Below the pieces are notes generated by a model that was not told the DNA's origin, made no database searches, and saw only the letters and a program-made list of their open reading frames with translations. DNA of 64,000 nt from Isoetes taiwanensis. Lineage: Eukaryota; Streptophyta; Lycopodiopsida; Isoetales; Isoetaceae. The translations under genes were made by a program, and so were the position numbers. The DNA lies in contig JAJEKV010000041.1 of the NCBI GenBank assembly GCA_021234155.1, positions 9,941,018-10,005,017 on the forward strand, in the 5' to 3' direction. Positions 55,432 to 64,000 of this stretch are shown one piece after another (the stretch's first letter is position 1; the number at the start of each line of letters is the position of its first letter).

Positions 55432-55740
55432 ATGCCAACTCTGCCATGCTTGAGCGAAGCTCCCACAAGCTCCTCTACATCGGTCTATCTAGAGCAGGGT
55501 AAGATGGAGCATGCCAACTCTACCATGCTCGATTTGAGCGAGCTCTCCTAAGCTCCTCTACATCGGCCTATCTAGAGCAGGGTAAGATGGAGTTGAGCAT
55601 CGCTGCTCCTCCTCCTGGTTTCATCTCTCTCTCTACTCAAGCAACTCTAGGTGCAGAGGGCGGAGCTTTAAAGGCGCTATCGTGCCAACTCTGCCTTTTT
55701 ACAGCAGATTAAGAAGGAGTTGAGCAATGCTGCTCCTCCT
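55432..55740 (+). repeat. LINE-3 5' UTR monomers (~80 bp), possible internal promoter
   Basis: Two units run 'catgccaactct.ccatgct...gagc.agctc' through 'ctctacatcgg.ctatctagagcagggtaagatggag' (55432-55509 and 55510-55592). A third, diverged unit is at 55681-55740. Tandem 5' monomers act as promoters in some mammalian L1s; a similar role here is inference. Confidence 0.65.
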
Positions 55741-55778
55741 GACTTCTTATCACTTTAAACAGGAAAATATTGGCCGGA

Positions 55779-56102
55779 ATGAGCAATCTAAGTCCACATT
55801 TATCCAGGCACAGAAGCTATTCTAGTGCTAGGTTCTTCACCATAATCATTTGTGGGGATCGTCATATATGTGGCTGGTTGGAGGGCGAGTTCAGCCAACT
55901 TTGGGAAGCCCTTGTTCTAGATAGAGTCTTTCCTGATTATCTCTTTCAAGCAGAAGCCTGGCTTACGCCACAAATTCCGATCCAACTAATCGAGTATTGG
56001 CTGGGCGACTATATGGGAGATAGGAATATCTCTGCTGCTGGCATTTTCCATGTCTACTGCCAATGGGGCCCCGGCAAAATCACTGTTAAAATCTACACTT
56101 AG
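55779..56102 (+). CDS. LINE-3 small ORF a (107 aa), paralogue of b and c
   Basis: It starts at ATG 55779, the first ATG in frame. The core reads 'ICGWLEGEFSQLWEALV', then '...YWLGDY...' and 'GIFHVYCQWGPGKITVKIY'. The same pattern (GW-x-x-G, LW-x-x-L, a Y/F-V centre, F-x-VHC/Y-x-W, then V-x-L/I-Y at the end) recurs in the next two ORFs. No nucleic-acid-binding motif, membrane segment or known domain is recognised. It lies between the 5' monomers and ORF1. It is plausibly an accessory LINE protein; function unknown. Confidence 0.6.
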   Translation: MSNLSPHLSRHRSYSSARFFTIIICGDRHICGWLEGEFSQLWEALVLDRVFPDYLFQAEAWLTPQIPIQLIEYWLGDYMGDRNISAAGIFHVYCQWGPGKITVKIYT

Positions 56103-56353
56103 CTAGATCTGCATGGATGTGGATGGATCCAAAAGTCCTGTAGTCTCGCATGAAGGGTCCATTTATCCCTTTGCTGCTGGATTAGCTAGCTGACTCCTGG
56201 GGCTTTTAGCCTCTGCAACTTCCATCAATTCATATGTGTTTGCTGAACCCACTTTATGCACTATAATCATTCCTCTGGCTCTGTTTCTTTATAAGCCCCT
56301 TTGTTGGATCTGCAGCACACAAACCTCAAGTGCCTGCATCTTCCGATGTCTCA

Positions 56354-56740
56354 ATGGGACTTCCCCTGCCGCTCTTCTTAACCTCTCCATCCTCTCCAGT
56401 AAACTATCCTCCATCCCCTTCTGATATTGAGATCTCTAGATACTTTGTCACTATCGAGGGCTCCCAACAGTTAGCCTGTGGATGGTTGGAAGGCCCTGCT
56501 GCAGAGTTGTGGACATATTTAATTGATGAGCGGCTGGTCCTAGAGATTTACTTCGTTGGAGAGAGCGGCACTCCTGCTGTAAATCCAGAGGAAACACTGA
56601 GGTTGTGGAGGGTCGAGTTTCTTGGAGTTGATCGTCCGGCCTTTGCCACCTTCTACGTCCACAGTGCCTGGATGATAGATTCGGTTAAGTTGGAATTACA
56701 TAAGGTGCCTCTCCCATTTGAGATCATATCTGTAGACTGA
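56354..56740 (+). CDS. LINE-3 small ORF b (128 aa), paralogue of a and c
   Basis: Starts at ATG 56354, about 250 bp after ORF a. A proline/serine-rich leader ('SPSSPVNYPPSPSDIE') precedes the shared core: 'ACGWLEGPAAELWTYLIDER', 'YFVGES', 'LRLW', 'FYVHSAWMIDSVKLELH'. Of the three, it has the clearest version of the core. No known domain is recognised. The frame is intact, unlike most frames in this window. Confidence 0.6.
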   Translation: MGLPLPLFLTSPSSPVNYPPSPSDIEISRYFVTIEGSQQLACGWLEGPAAELWTYLIDERLVLEIYFVGESGTPAVNPEETLRLWRVEFLGVDRPAFATFYVHSAWMIDSVKLELHKVPLPFEIISVD

Positions 56741-56771
56741 AACCTGTCTAGAATGATTTCTCGTGACCTCA

Positions 56772-57131
56772 ATGGATCAAACCCCTTCTGTTACCTCATT
56801 GCATTCATCTTCCTCTGATCCATCTTCGGTTAATCTGCCTTACTCCCCGCCTTACATAGTTCGCACAGCCATTCTTGCTAATTACAACTATATCTGGTGG
56901 GGCTGGATCAGAGGGGATCTGGAGGACATCTGGACATCCTTGATTGACAGACAAATCCTTTTTCTAGATCAATTTTACTGTGTTGGTGGCCTGCAACTGC
57001 TGGGAGACCTTCACAATACAAGGAGGGTAGTCAGATTACTTGCCCGGGGATCCCTCTCAGCCTTACCTCTTCAAGCCTTTCTTGTTCACTGTACATGGCT
57101 GAGTGATAGATACTGGGTTGAGCTATACTAG
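56772..57131 (+). CDS. LINE-3 small ORF c (119 aa), paralogue of a and b
   Basis: Starts at ATG 56772, 31 bp after the stop of b. A Ser/Pro-rich leader ('PSSVNLPYSPPY') resembles that of b, followed by the core 'WWGWIRGDLEDIWTSLIDRQ', 'FYCVGG', 'FLVHCTWLSDRYWVELY'. Its stop (57129-57131) is one base before the ORF1 ATG at 57133. Translation of ORF1 by reinitiation or coupling is therefore possible. Function unknown. Confidence 0.6.
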   Translation: MDQTPSVTSLHSSSSDPSSVNLPYSPPYIVRTAILANYNYIWWGWIRGDLEDIWTSLIDRQILFLDQFYCVGGLQLLGDLHNTRRVVRLLARGSLSALPLQAFLVHCTWLSDRYWVELY

Positions 57132-57132
57132 G

Positions 57133-58830
57133 ATGGAGATCAATCAGACCAGCTATGCAGAGGCAGCTGGTCTCCTCACCCAGCTGGACTGCCCAGTGGA
57201 TAATCACTCAAAGGGGCTTATCTCTGTCCATACTCAGGAAGTGGCCAATAGAATAAGATTTTTACAGATTCACTGTCTAATAGGCAAGCTCCTTCGTGGA
57301 TCCCCCAAGCTCGGAGAGATCCGAAGGACCCTGGGACTTGTTTGCAGATCCAGAACCCCGCCAAAGGTGCAGGCTTTGGGCAACTCTTATTTCGCAATCA
57401 TTGTCAATCTACCTAAGGAATCTGAGATCCTGTTCAGAAAGGGCATCATATCCACCATGCATGGGCAGTTCTTTGTGCAGAAATGGCGACCAGGCTTTAA
57501 CCCCATGCTCCCAGACGCTCTTCTTTATCCAGTTTGGGTCTCTGGAGGGGTTACAGTTTGAACTCTGGACAGAGAGAACACTTAAAACTCTGACGACCTC
57601 TATTGGAGAGTATGTCTGTTTCGACAACAGGAGTGAGGAAGTGCCCAGGCTATGTGTGGCAATAGATCTGCTCAAGCCCATTCCAAAAGCCATCGAGTTT
57701 GAGGGATTCTACAAAGAAAATGTGGTGTTCCCTCTGATACCTCTGAGTCTGCCTCCCATCTGCACTAGATGTGGTTTCAGAGTCCACCCAAATGCTATGT
57801 GCCCATCAATAAAGGAATGCGACAAAGGGAAGGGGCTTGAGTGCAGCTCTGAACTGCCTGATCAAATCCCAGCCCAACGACTGTTCTTTAAAGGGGAATG
57901 TTCTACTGCCACTTGTTCTACTGCCACTCCTGATAACAATGGGTCTGCCACTCCTGATAACAACGGATCTGCCACTCCTGATAACAATGGATCTGCACCG
58001 AAGGAACCAGATGAATCGGACCTTGTTGGCCTTGATAAGATGGATTCATTGCATCCTTCATTACATCCTTTTGAGCAAATCGATATGCTGGAGCCATCCA
58101 CTGGTCATGGCAGGGCTGCATATATTACTCCTGTTATGGTTTTATCTGACTCTGCCCCTCCCACCGATCCCTGTGCTGAGATTAACATGTTTCATGATCC
58201 CAATGCTGGCTCCATCTCTGTTACTCCTCCCAGATTGGAAGACATGAAGAAAACATATCGCAAGGTCAAATGGGCAGATTTGGTGGAAGACCCAGTAGTG
58301 GCCGATTACATGCCTAGATCTGCTGATCACCCTGCCATAATTGATGATGAGCATAATGAATCCACTTATACTGATCTCTCACAGGCTGCAGGCACTACTG
58401 ATGAAGGGCAAATGGCATCGGCTACTGGCCATGATGGCTCTGAGCCCACAAACTTGCCATTCTTGCAGAATTCTCATGAACTAGAGAAGCTCCATAAGCC
58501 CACAAATCCAACTTCTAGTCAGGGGGAAAGAACAGAGGAGACACAGGGAGAAGCAGCAAGGAATCAGCAGCTTGCTTGGTGAAGACATACTAGCAACCGA
58601 TGAACAAGATCTGTATGCAGCCAGGAATCTTCTTGAAGACATCAGAAAGAATCCCCTCTATGCTGAGATGGAATTTGTCAAACAGTTCATTAAGGAGAAA
58701 ATCCCAAGTGTTGCTGATCCAATTGCATAGCGATGGGCCGATAAAACTACAATGGATGTTGGCCCCGCTGAGGACTCAATTAGAAGAGGTACCCCTCGGG
58801 CTACACGGGGAAAAGCAAAGGAATTGAGCT
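57133..58830 (+). pseudogene. LINE-3 ORF1: DUF4283 and zinc-knuckle protein, two frameshifts
   Basis: It begins at ATG 57133 ('MEINQTSYAEAAGLL'). The DUF4283 part has 'YFAIIVNLPKESEILFRKG', 'GQFFVQKWRPGFNP' and 'LYPVWV'. There (about 57536) the frame is lost and continues one base later as 'LEGLQFELW'; a lost CT unit in a CTCT run would explain it. A CCHC knuckle, CTRCGFRVHPNAMC (CX2CX4HX4C), lies at 57761-57802. A low-complexity, acidic linker follows. A second shift near 58560 takes the frame to 'SLLGEDILATDEQDLYAARN', 'NPLYAEMEFVKQFIKEK', with one stop near 58726. ORF1 proteins bind the element RNA. Cross-check with an intact relative would settle whether the first shift is a mutation. Confidence 0.75.
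57923..57994 (+). repeat. three 24-bp tandem repeats in LINE-3 ORF1
   Basis: Three in-frame copies of 'gccactcctgataacaatgg'+'tct' encode ATPDNNGS repeats in the linker after the zinc knuckle. Only single-base differences separate them. Confidence 0.95.
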
Positions 58831-59768
58831 ACAGGTGATCCCCCCCTCTGCCTCAGTGGAAAAAAAGAATCGTAGAGGGGTAGGCGTAGCACAAGGAGAA
58901 CATAATCGGAGGACCTCTTCATGGACGAGGCCAGTAGCCCTGGATATCTGGATGATAAGTAATCTTGTGATGGATAGTACTACATATTCGGATAAGCTAA
59001 ACTTTTTGTATGGTACAGGATGCAGTAGAGAATGCCTAAAGCAAACGTTGATGGTCGTGGAAGCTAAAGGGGGTAAGATCTCACCTTATGCTCCCAATCT
59101 CCGATTGCAATTTGCATAATCCTACATCCCCCCACCCCATGGTTTGTGAGCTATTTTCAACTTGCTTATATAATGATAAGTACGTTTCGTAACTGGTTCT
59201 ATTTCTATTGTTGTTTCAAGAAAGGGCTAATGTTAGTAAGGAAGCTATATAATACTGGGATTGGCCATATGGAAAATGGGGGTGGGCAACACCATGTCAT
59301 GCTTAGAGGTCATCTCGTATTTGCCAGCAACAACTTCGAAATTTGGAAAATTAGTGGTTGTCAAGATATCAATGTGCCACCTAGTAAGGGACAATTTAAG
59401 GAACCACTTGGGGGCACCACTAGCATTTCTGGGTGGGCCGTGGACCTATGTTTGCCACAATTGTGCGATAGGTACCCAACCTATAGGTACCCAACCCATT
59501 CGTGTGAAGGTGATAGGCCATTCATATCCAAAGTGTTATGGTCTCCTGGAAGGGGTTTGAAACACTATTGGCAATCATATGCCATGTCCTCGGGGAAGAA
59601 ATGGCGTCCAGTGTACACCAATGCTCCAATGATGGGGGTATAAGACGAGTGAACATGGGGGCTAATGTATAAAACCGAGGAGGAGGGCCCAAGAATCTAT
59701 GCTAAACAAACACCATCTATGGTGGTAGGTACTACTTAGAGCCCGTTCCTATCTTAAATCTTAAACAT
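58831..59768 (+). other. LINE-3 ORF1-ORF2 spacer
   Basis: This 940-bp spacer is long for a plant L1. It holds a 94-codon frame (58835-59119) and the frame at 59173-59643. The doubled phrase 'taggtacccaacc' occurs at 59470-59500. No promoter or RNA motif is recognised. Confidence 0.5.
59173..59643 (+). CDS. uncharacterised ORF in the LINE-3 spacer (156 aa)
   Basis: First ATG at 59173. The frame is open for 156 codons with an aromatic/hydrophobic N-terminus ('NWFYFYCCFKKG') and a glycine-rich middle. A second frame of about 100 codons overlaps it. It shows no resemblance to the small ORFs a-c or to known LINE proteins. It may be a chance frame. Confidence 0.25.
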   Translation: MISTFRNWFYFYCCFKKGLMLVRKLYNTGIGHMENGGGQHHVMLRGHLVFASNNFEIWKISGCQDINVPPSKGQFKEPLGGTTSISGWAVDLCLPQLCDRYPTYRYPTHSCEGDRPFISKVLWSPGRGLKHYWQSYAMSSGKKWRPVYTNAPMMGV

Positions 59769-62700
59769 ATGAAGATAGTTTCTTGGAATTTACGCGGAAT
59801 CAAGGGTACCCTCAAGAGAGCTAGGGTCCTTGCTGCTATTAGATCTATGAAAGCTGACATCATTCTGCTTCAGGAACATAGACTCCCAACTTTTGAAGCA
59901 ACATGCCTCGGTAAATGGGTTAGCGATAGCTATGATTCAGTTACATGCCCCGCGCATGGTACTAAAGGGGGTACATGCATTCTATGGAAGGGCCAGTCAC
60001 CCATTGGCTCATACTGTAGCAGGGATGGTAGATGGCAGGCAGTTTTATTTGATACCTTAGACGTTAAGTGGGGACTTATTAATATTTATGCATCCAACAA
60101 GCCCGCTGAGAGAGCGGCCCTCTGGCTAGAAATAGAAACATGGATTTTGCACCAGCATCATGAGATTAAGAACTGGATATTGGGAGGTGATCTTAATATG
60201 ACGGATGTGTGGGATCAAAAGATAGGGTTACATAGGAATTTGACAGGAGAGGAGCAAACGACTTAGCAATCTCTCATTAACAATGTTGGATTCAATTTAG
60301 TTCCCCCATCCAATGTATCCTTCTCCTGGTCAAACAAGCAGAAGGGACAAGACCGAGTATATTGTTTGCTGGATAGATTTTACATGGCTAATCCTTCTGC
60401 TCCCTTTATGGACCGTAGCTATGTTACTGGTGACCTGGCATTCTCTCATTCTGATCACGCGCCGCAACATCTGACTATTGAGGGAGTTCCTACTGTGGGG
60501 GAGAGGAAGAATGTCCCCTTTAAGTTTAATACTGCCTGGCTGGGTAAAGAGGCCTTCTGTAAACCATTTAAAGAATACCTTCTCTCGATTAAAGTCTGCG
60601 AGTCGCCTAGTATGGAAACTTGGGCCAAATTGCTCCGTCTGATGAAAGACTGGGCAAAAGAATGGGGGAAGAAAAAAGCTTTGGAGTTTAAAAAGAATAA
60701 AGATGAGGTCTATAATATGCTAAGAATTGTAAGGCAAGATCTTTTGGTGAATCCATATTGTGAGGAAAGTCAAAAGCTGGAGGAAGAATTGGAGGCCAAA
60801 TCGAAGGCGATCGAGGAGGATGAAGCTAGAGGAGCAGCAGTTCGTTCTAAAACTAAATGGTATGCTGAGTTGGATCATGAAAACTCTAAGTGCTTCTTTC
60901 GCTTAGCAGGTGCGAGACTGGGTGAAAATAGCATCACATCTATGCTTGACGATAAACAAGAGGTTTTGCAGGATCAAAAGGAGATCTCTGCTTACATCAG
61001 GAACAGTTTTCAAGATATGTTCAGGGAGGACCCTATTCCCTCCTCGTATAGCTTTGCGGTATCCCAGATGGATAAATTAGATTGGAGTAATGGTATCACA
61101 TCAGAGGATAACTTGCGCCTCATGAGTGATCCCACCGAGGAGGAAATATATAAAACCTTATGTTCCCTTGCCCATGGAAAGTCCCCGGGCCCAGATGGGT
61201 TCCCGCCTGAGTTCTTCCTGGAATTTTGGGAAGTGCTTGGTCCATTCTTTACAAGAGCAGTTAAGGGAGCTTGGGCTACAAGGTGTCTTCGTTCCTCCCT
61301 AACATCAGGATTCATTACATTAGTCCCTAAAGTTGACAGACCCCAACACCTAGGGGAGTGGAGGCCCATAGCTCTAACCAATGTATTGTATAAGGTTATT
61401 GCTAAAACTATAGCCAATAGATTGAAGCCTATCCTCAATAGGCTTATTGGCAATGAGCAATCAGCATTCTTGCCAGGTAGATCCATACTTGATAACTATC
61501 TGGCTGCGAGGGAAGGTCTTCACTGGGCCAAAAGATCTCAACAAAAGTGTATTCTACTTAAGATGGACTTTCGGAAAGCATACGACACTTTGAGGTGGTC
61601 AGGACTAAGGGAAGTTATGGCTAGACTGGGTTTCGATCCCCAGTTTATCAAGCTGGCCTTTGGACTGAACAAGTTCGTTACGGCTTCAGTTCTGGTCAAC
61701 GGACAGCCATCAGGACTTTTCCACATGAGAAAGGGAATCAGACAAGGTTGCCCATTAGCACCCTACCTGTTTCTACTAATGGCTAATCTCTTAAACAAAC
61801 TTATCCAGAGCAAAGTCATGGACGGTTCTCTTAATGGGCTTCAGCTTCCTCTTAATGAGGAGAGATTGACAATAATGCAATATGCAGATGATACCTTCGT
61901 CTTCCTCAGGTATGATGACTTGAGTTTCGCTGCCTTTAAAGATTGCCTTCTGTTGTTTGAAGTAGTTGCTGGAATTGGGCTCAATGCCAGTAAGTGTGCA
62001 ATTATGTGGCCATTTGAGAAGGATGTAGACGCCAGAGTTAACTCTTTAGGTTTTCAGATCATCAAAGCAGGGGAAGCTACCAAGCTGCTTGGGCTACCAC
62101 TTGTGGTATCAGATAACCTTAAAGGTTTGTGGACTCCGATTCTTGATAAGCTACGAAAAAGGGTAGGGTTATGGTCCTCTAAAGGCCTTTCCATTGCAGG
62201 AAGAATAACAGTGGCCAATGCTATACTAGCCTCTTCCCATGTGTATTACTCTTCAATTATACTAGCTCAAAAAGGGGTATATAGTCAAATTCAGGCTATT
62301 ATCAGGAAGTTTATCTGGGGAGGCATGCATCTGGTTGCCTGGGCTGAGATATGCAGAGATAGGAGATGTGGGGGCCTAGGCTATAAAGATATACTGACAC
62401 ATGCCCAGATTTTATCAGCCAAAAGTGTGTGGAGAGCAATCAAGGGAGGCACCTCCCCTGCTCTGAATTTTGTGAGATATTGGCTTGGCCTCTGTAAACT
62501 GAAAGGAAAGCCCTCCCTCCCAAGAGATGAAGTTGGGGCCATGTTCTTTAGATATAGGGTAGCTCCCGGGACCTCTCCAGTGATGCGAAAGATTCTACAG
62601 GCCTGGTGTGAAGTCCAACAACTATTCTCCCCTATGGAGCCTACATTAGATGCAGGAAACCTTAGCATCTTCTGGAATATTCATGTATGGAAAAGGGGTG

Positions 62701-63608
62701 ATCTTCCTCTTGCTTTGTCTCACCCCCGTATCTTCATCAAATGGAAGGACGCAGGCATTACTAGATTGCACCACCTATGGAGGAATGATAGGTGGACATC
62801 ATGGTCCAGGTTCAAAACTCTAATCAGGAATCCAGGTGAGGCTGATAGAAAGATCCTTAAGGAAATCTTAAAGAATGTACATGCCCTTTCTGGTATTTGT
62901 GGCCCAGGGGAGAAGTGGTTATGTCATGGCTCAGAAAAGTATGAAGTTGGTAAGATCTATCACTTACTTATTCAACCAAGTCCTCTTAAAGCTATCAATG
63001 CTCTTGGGTTGGGTGAGAGAGAAGTGGTCAAGCTCATGGGTGATTCCTGGACTACCCTTTGCTCGAGAAGGATTCAATACTTTAGGTGGCTAGCCTTACA
63101 AGGTGGTCTTAATACGCATACCAGGCTAATCGAAAGAGGCACTGTTGTTCCATTGGAGTGTCCACTTGGCTGTTCAACACCAGAGGATACATCACATCTC
63201 TTCTTCTGTCCACGTATTATGTGCTTCTGGCAGTGGGTGGCACCCATTATTGGGCTGGAAAATACCGACCTAGATTGGCCCCGAATAATCACGTCCAATG
63301 AAAACGACAAAATATCTGCAACGCTGGTTAATATTGCCTTGTGGGTGATATGGAAGCATAGATGTGAGGTTGCTCTTGGAGGAAAAGAAATCTCTTTAGC
63401 AAAACTAAAGAACTGGTTCAACTACGAAGTTGCATTGATGGCCCTTGCACACCACAGGAAAATGGGGAGTGCATATCACAAAGATTTGGATAGGATTGGA
63501 AGACTCGAAGGGTTCTATACATTCTTCAGGTGCAACTGGGATGGGAAAAAGGAAGATGAACATACTCTGACTGGGGTGGTGGAAGTAGGTGAGGATAACT
63601 CTTGCTAG
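59769..63608 (+). pseudogene. LINE-3 ORF2: endonuclease-reverse transcriptase, one in-frame TAG
   Basis: A single reading frame of 1279 codons is broken only by TAG at codon 166 (60264-60266). AP-endonuclease motifs: 'SWNLRG' (5-10), 'LLQEHRL' (~34), 'GGDLN' (~139), 'SDHAP' (~228). RT: 'WRPIALTNVLYKVIAKTIAN' (~530), 'LKMDFRKAYD', 'GIRQGCPLAPYLF', catalytic 'YADD' at 705. zf-RVT near 1097-1180 ('FRWLALQGGLNTHTRL', 'CPLGC', 'HLFFC'). No RNase H follows. It would nick target DNA and copy the element RNA in the nucleus. The TAG lies between two endonuclease motifs, so this copy should make no full enzyme unless the stop is read through. Confidence 0.9.
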
Positions 63609-64000
63609 TAGTCATGGTGAGTTAATATGGTCTCCTCCTTTCTAAGATGACCACGGCATGGGGGTTCTGGAATGCTGGAGGTAGTACTCCTATAGTACCA
63701 TCAGTAGGACACAGGTAACTTCATGTAGTTGCACAATCCCTGTAGTACTGTGCTGATGAGGAAGAGGTGAGGGAAGCTAGGAGCTAGTTTCCTTTAGCCA
63801 TAGTACAAATCATCACAGGAAGATGTGTGGTCATGCAACCGAGACCTGAGGTGCTGGTGCCCCATTAATAGGGAAGAAGTTGAGATGGCCTTCACCAAAG
63901 TACAAGAACCTCTACCGTGATTCACTCTCCTGATTGGAGTGATTTGACTTTATGTTGCTTTTCAAGCCGTTCCATGGGGATCATGTACTATATTTATAAA
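63609..64000 (+). other. LINE-3 3' UTR (incomplete)
   Basis: Non-coding sequence follows the ORF2 stop to the window edge. No poly(A) tail or target duplication is reached. The last bases, 'actatatttataaa', do not define an end. Confidence 0.6.

Larger units (their letters stand above)
55398..64000 (+). mobile_element. LINE-3, nearly full-length L1-type element, runs off window
   Basis: 5' monomer-like repeats, three small paralogous ORFs, ORF1 (DUF4283, CCHC knuckle), a spacer and ORF2 (endonuclease, RT, zf-RVT) occur in order on the plus strand. No poly(A) is reached by 64000, so the 3' end lies outside. The 5' start is estimated from where the monomer-like sequence begins and has no confirming target duplication. 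Damage is slight (two shifts in ORF1, one in-frame TAG in ORF2), so this is the youngest-looking coding element in the window. Confidence 0.85.

Overview
The window looks like a repeat-dominated stretch of a land-plant nuclear genome. The evidence is nested LTR retrotransposons primed by initiator-Met tRNA, plant L1-type LINEs (DUF4283/zinc-knuckle ORF1, endonuclease-RT-zf-RVT ORF2), a Ty3/gypsy element of Tat-like character, a Helitron-like terminus, and fragments of two plant-type genes. I see no intact ordinary host gene. The density and nesting suggest a large genome (fern, lycophyte or gymnosperm are possible), but the sequence alone does not fix the lineage.

Layout. 1-2766: 3' part of a large LTR element without pol (LARD-A). 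2767-10440: a decayed minus-strand gypsy element (gypsy-1), split inside its RT by LINE-1 (3973-9617) with a 14-bp target duplication. 10431-15200: an element with long terminal inverted repeats and many short palindromes of the TATGCGCGCATA type. 15931-26463: complete LARD-B (1.5-kb LTRs, CTCTC target duplication, Met PBS, polypurine tract, no coding capacity). 26568-30504: a microsatellite followed by a Helitron-like element carrying fragments of a VTT/TMEM41-like membrane-protein gene and an RLT-type chromatin-protein gene. 31427-54899: gypsy-2, with gag, zinc knuckles, protease, an RNase H placed before the RT, RT, and a decayed RNase H plus integrase. It is split in the RT/RNase H linker by LARD-C (36754-48015) and near the integrase C-terminus by the 5'-truncated LINE-2 (49651-52264). 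54900-55221: a small inverted repeat and an acidic minus-strand exon-like ORF. 55398-64000: LINE-3, nearly full length and running off the window. It has 5' monomers, three small paralogous ORFs, a frameshifted DUF4283 ORF1, and an ORF2 broken by one in-frame TAG.

Order of events, from nesting: gypsy-1 and gypsy-2 are older than the LINE and LARD copies inside them. The LARD family (three copies) has no gag or pol here and would depend on proteins from an autonomous relative. Its conserved parts are RNA-structural: PBS, PPT, an LTR-end hairpin and repeated hairpins just after the PBS.

Most notable: the three paralogous small ORFs of LINE-3, the compensated LARD hairpins, the palindrome cluster at 10.8-15.2 kb, the chimeric Helitron cargo, and a pattern in which many LTR-copy differences fall on CAG/CTG sites.
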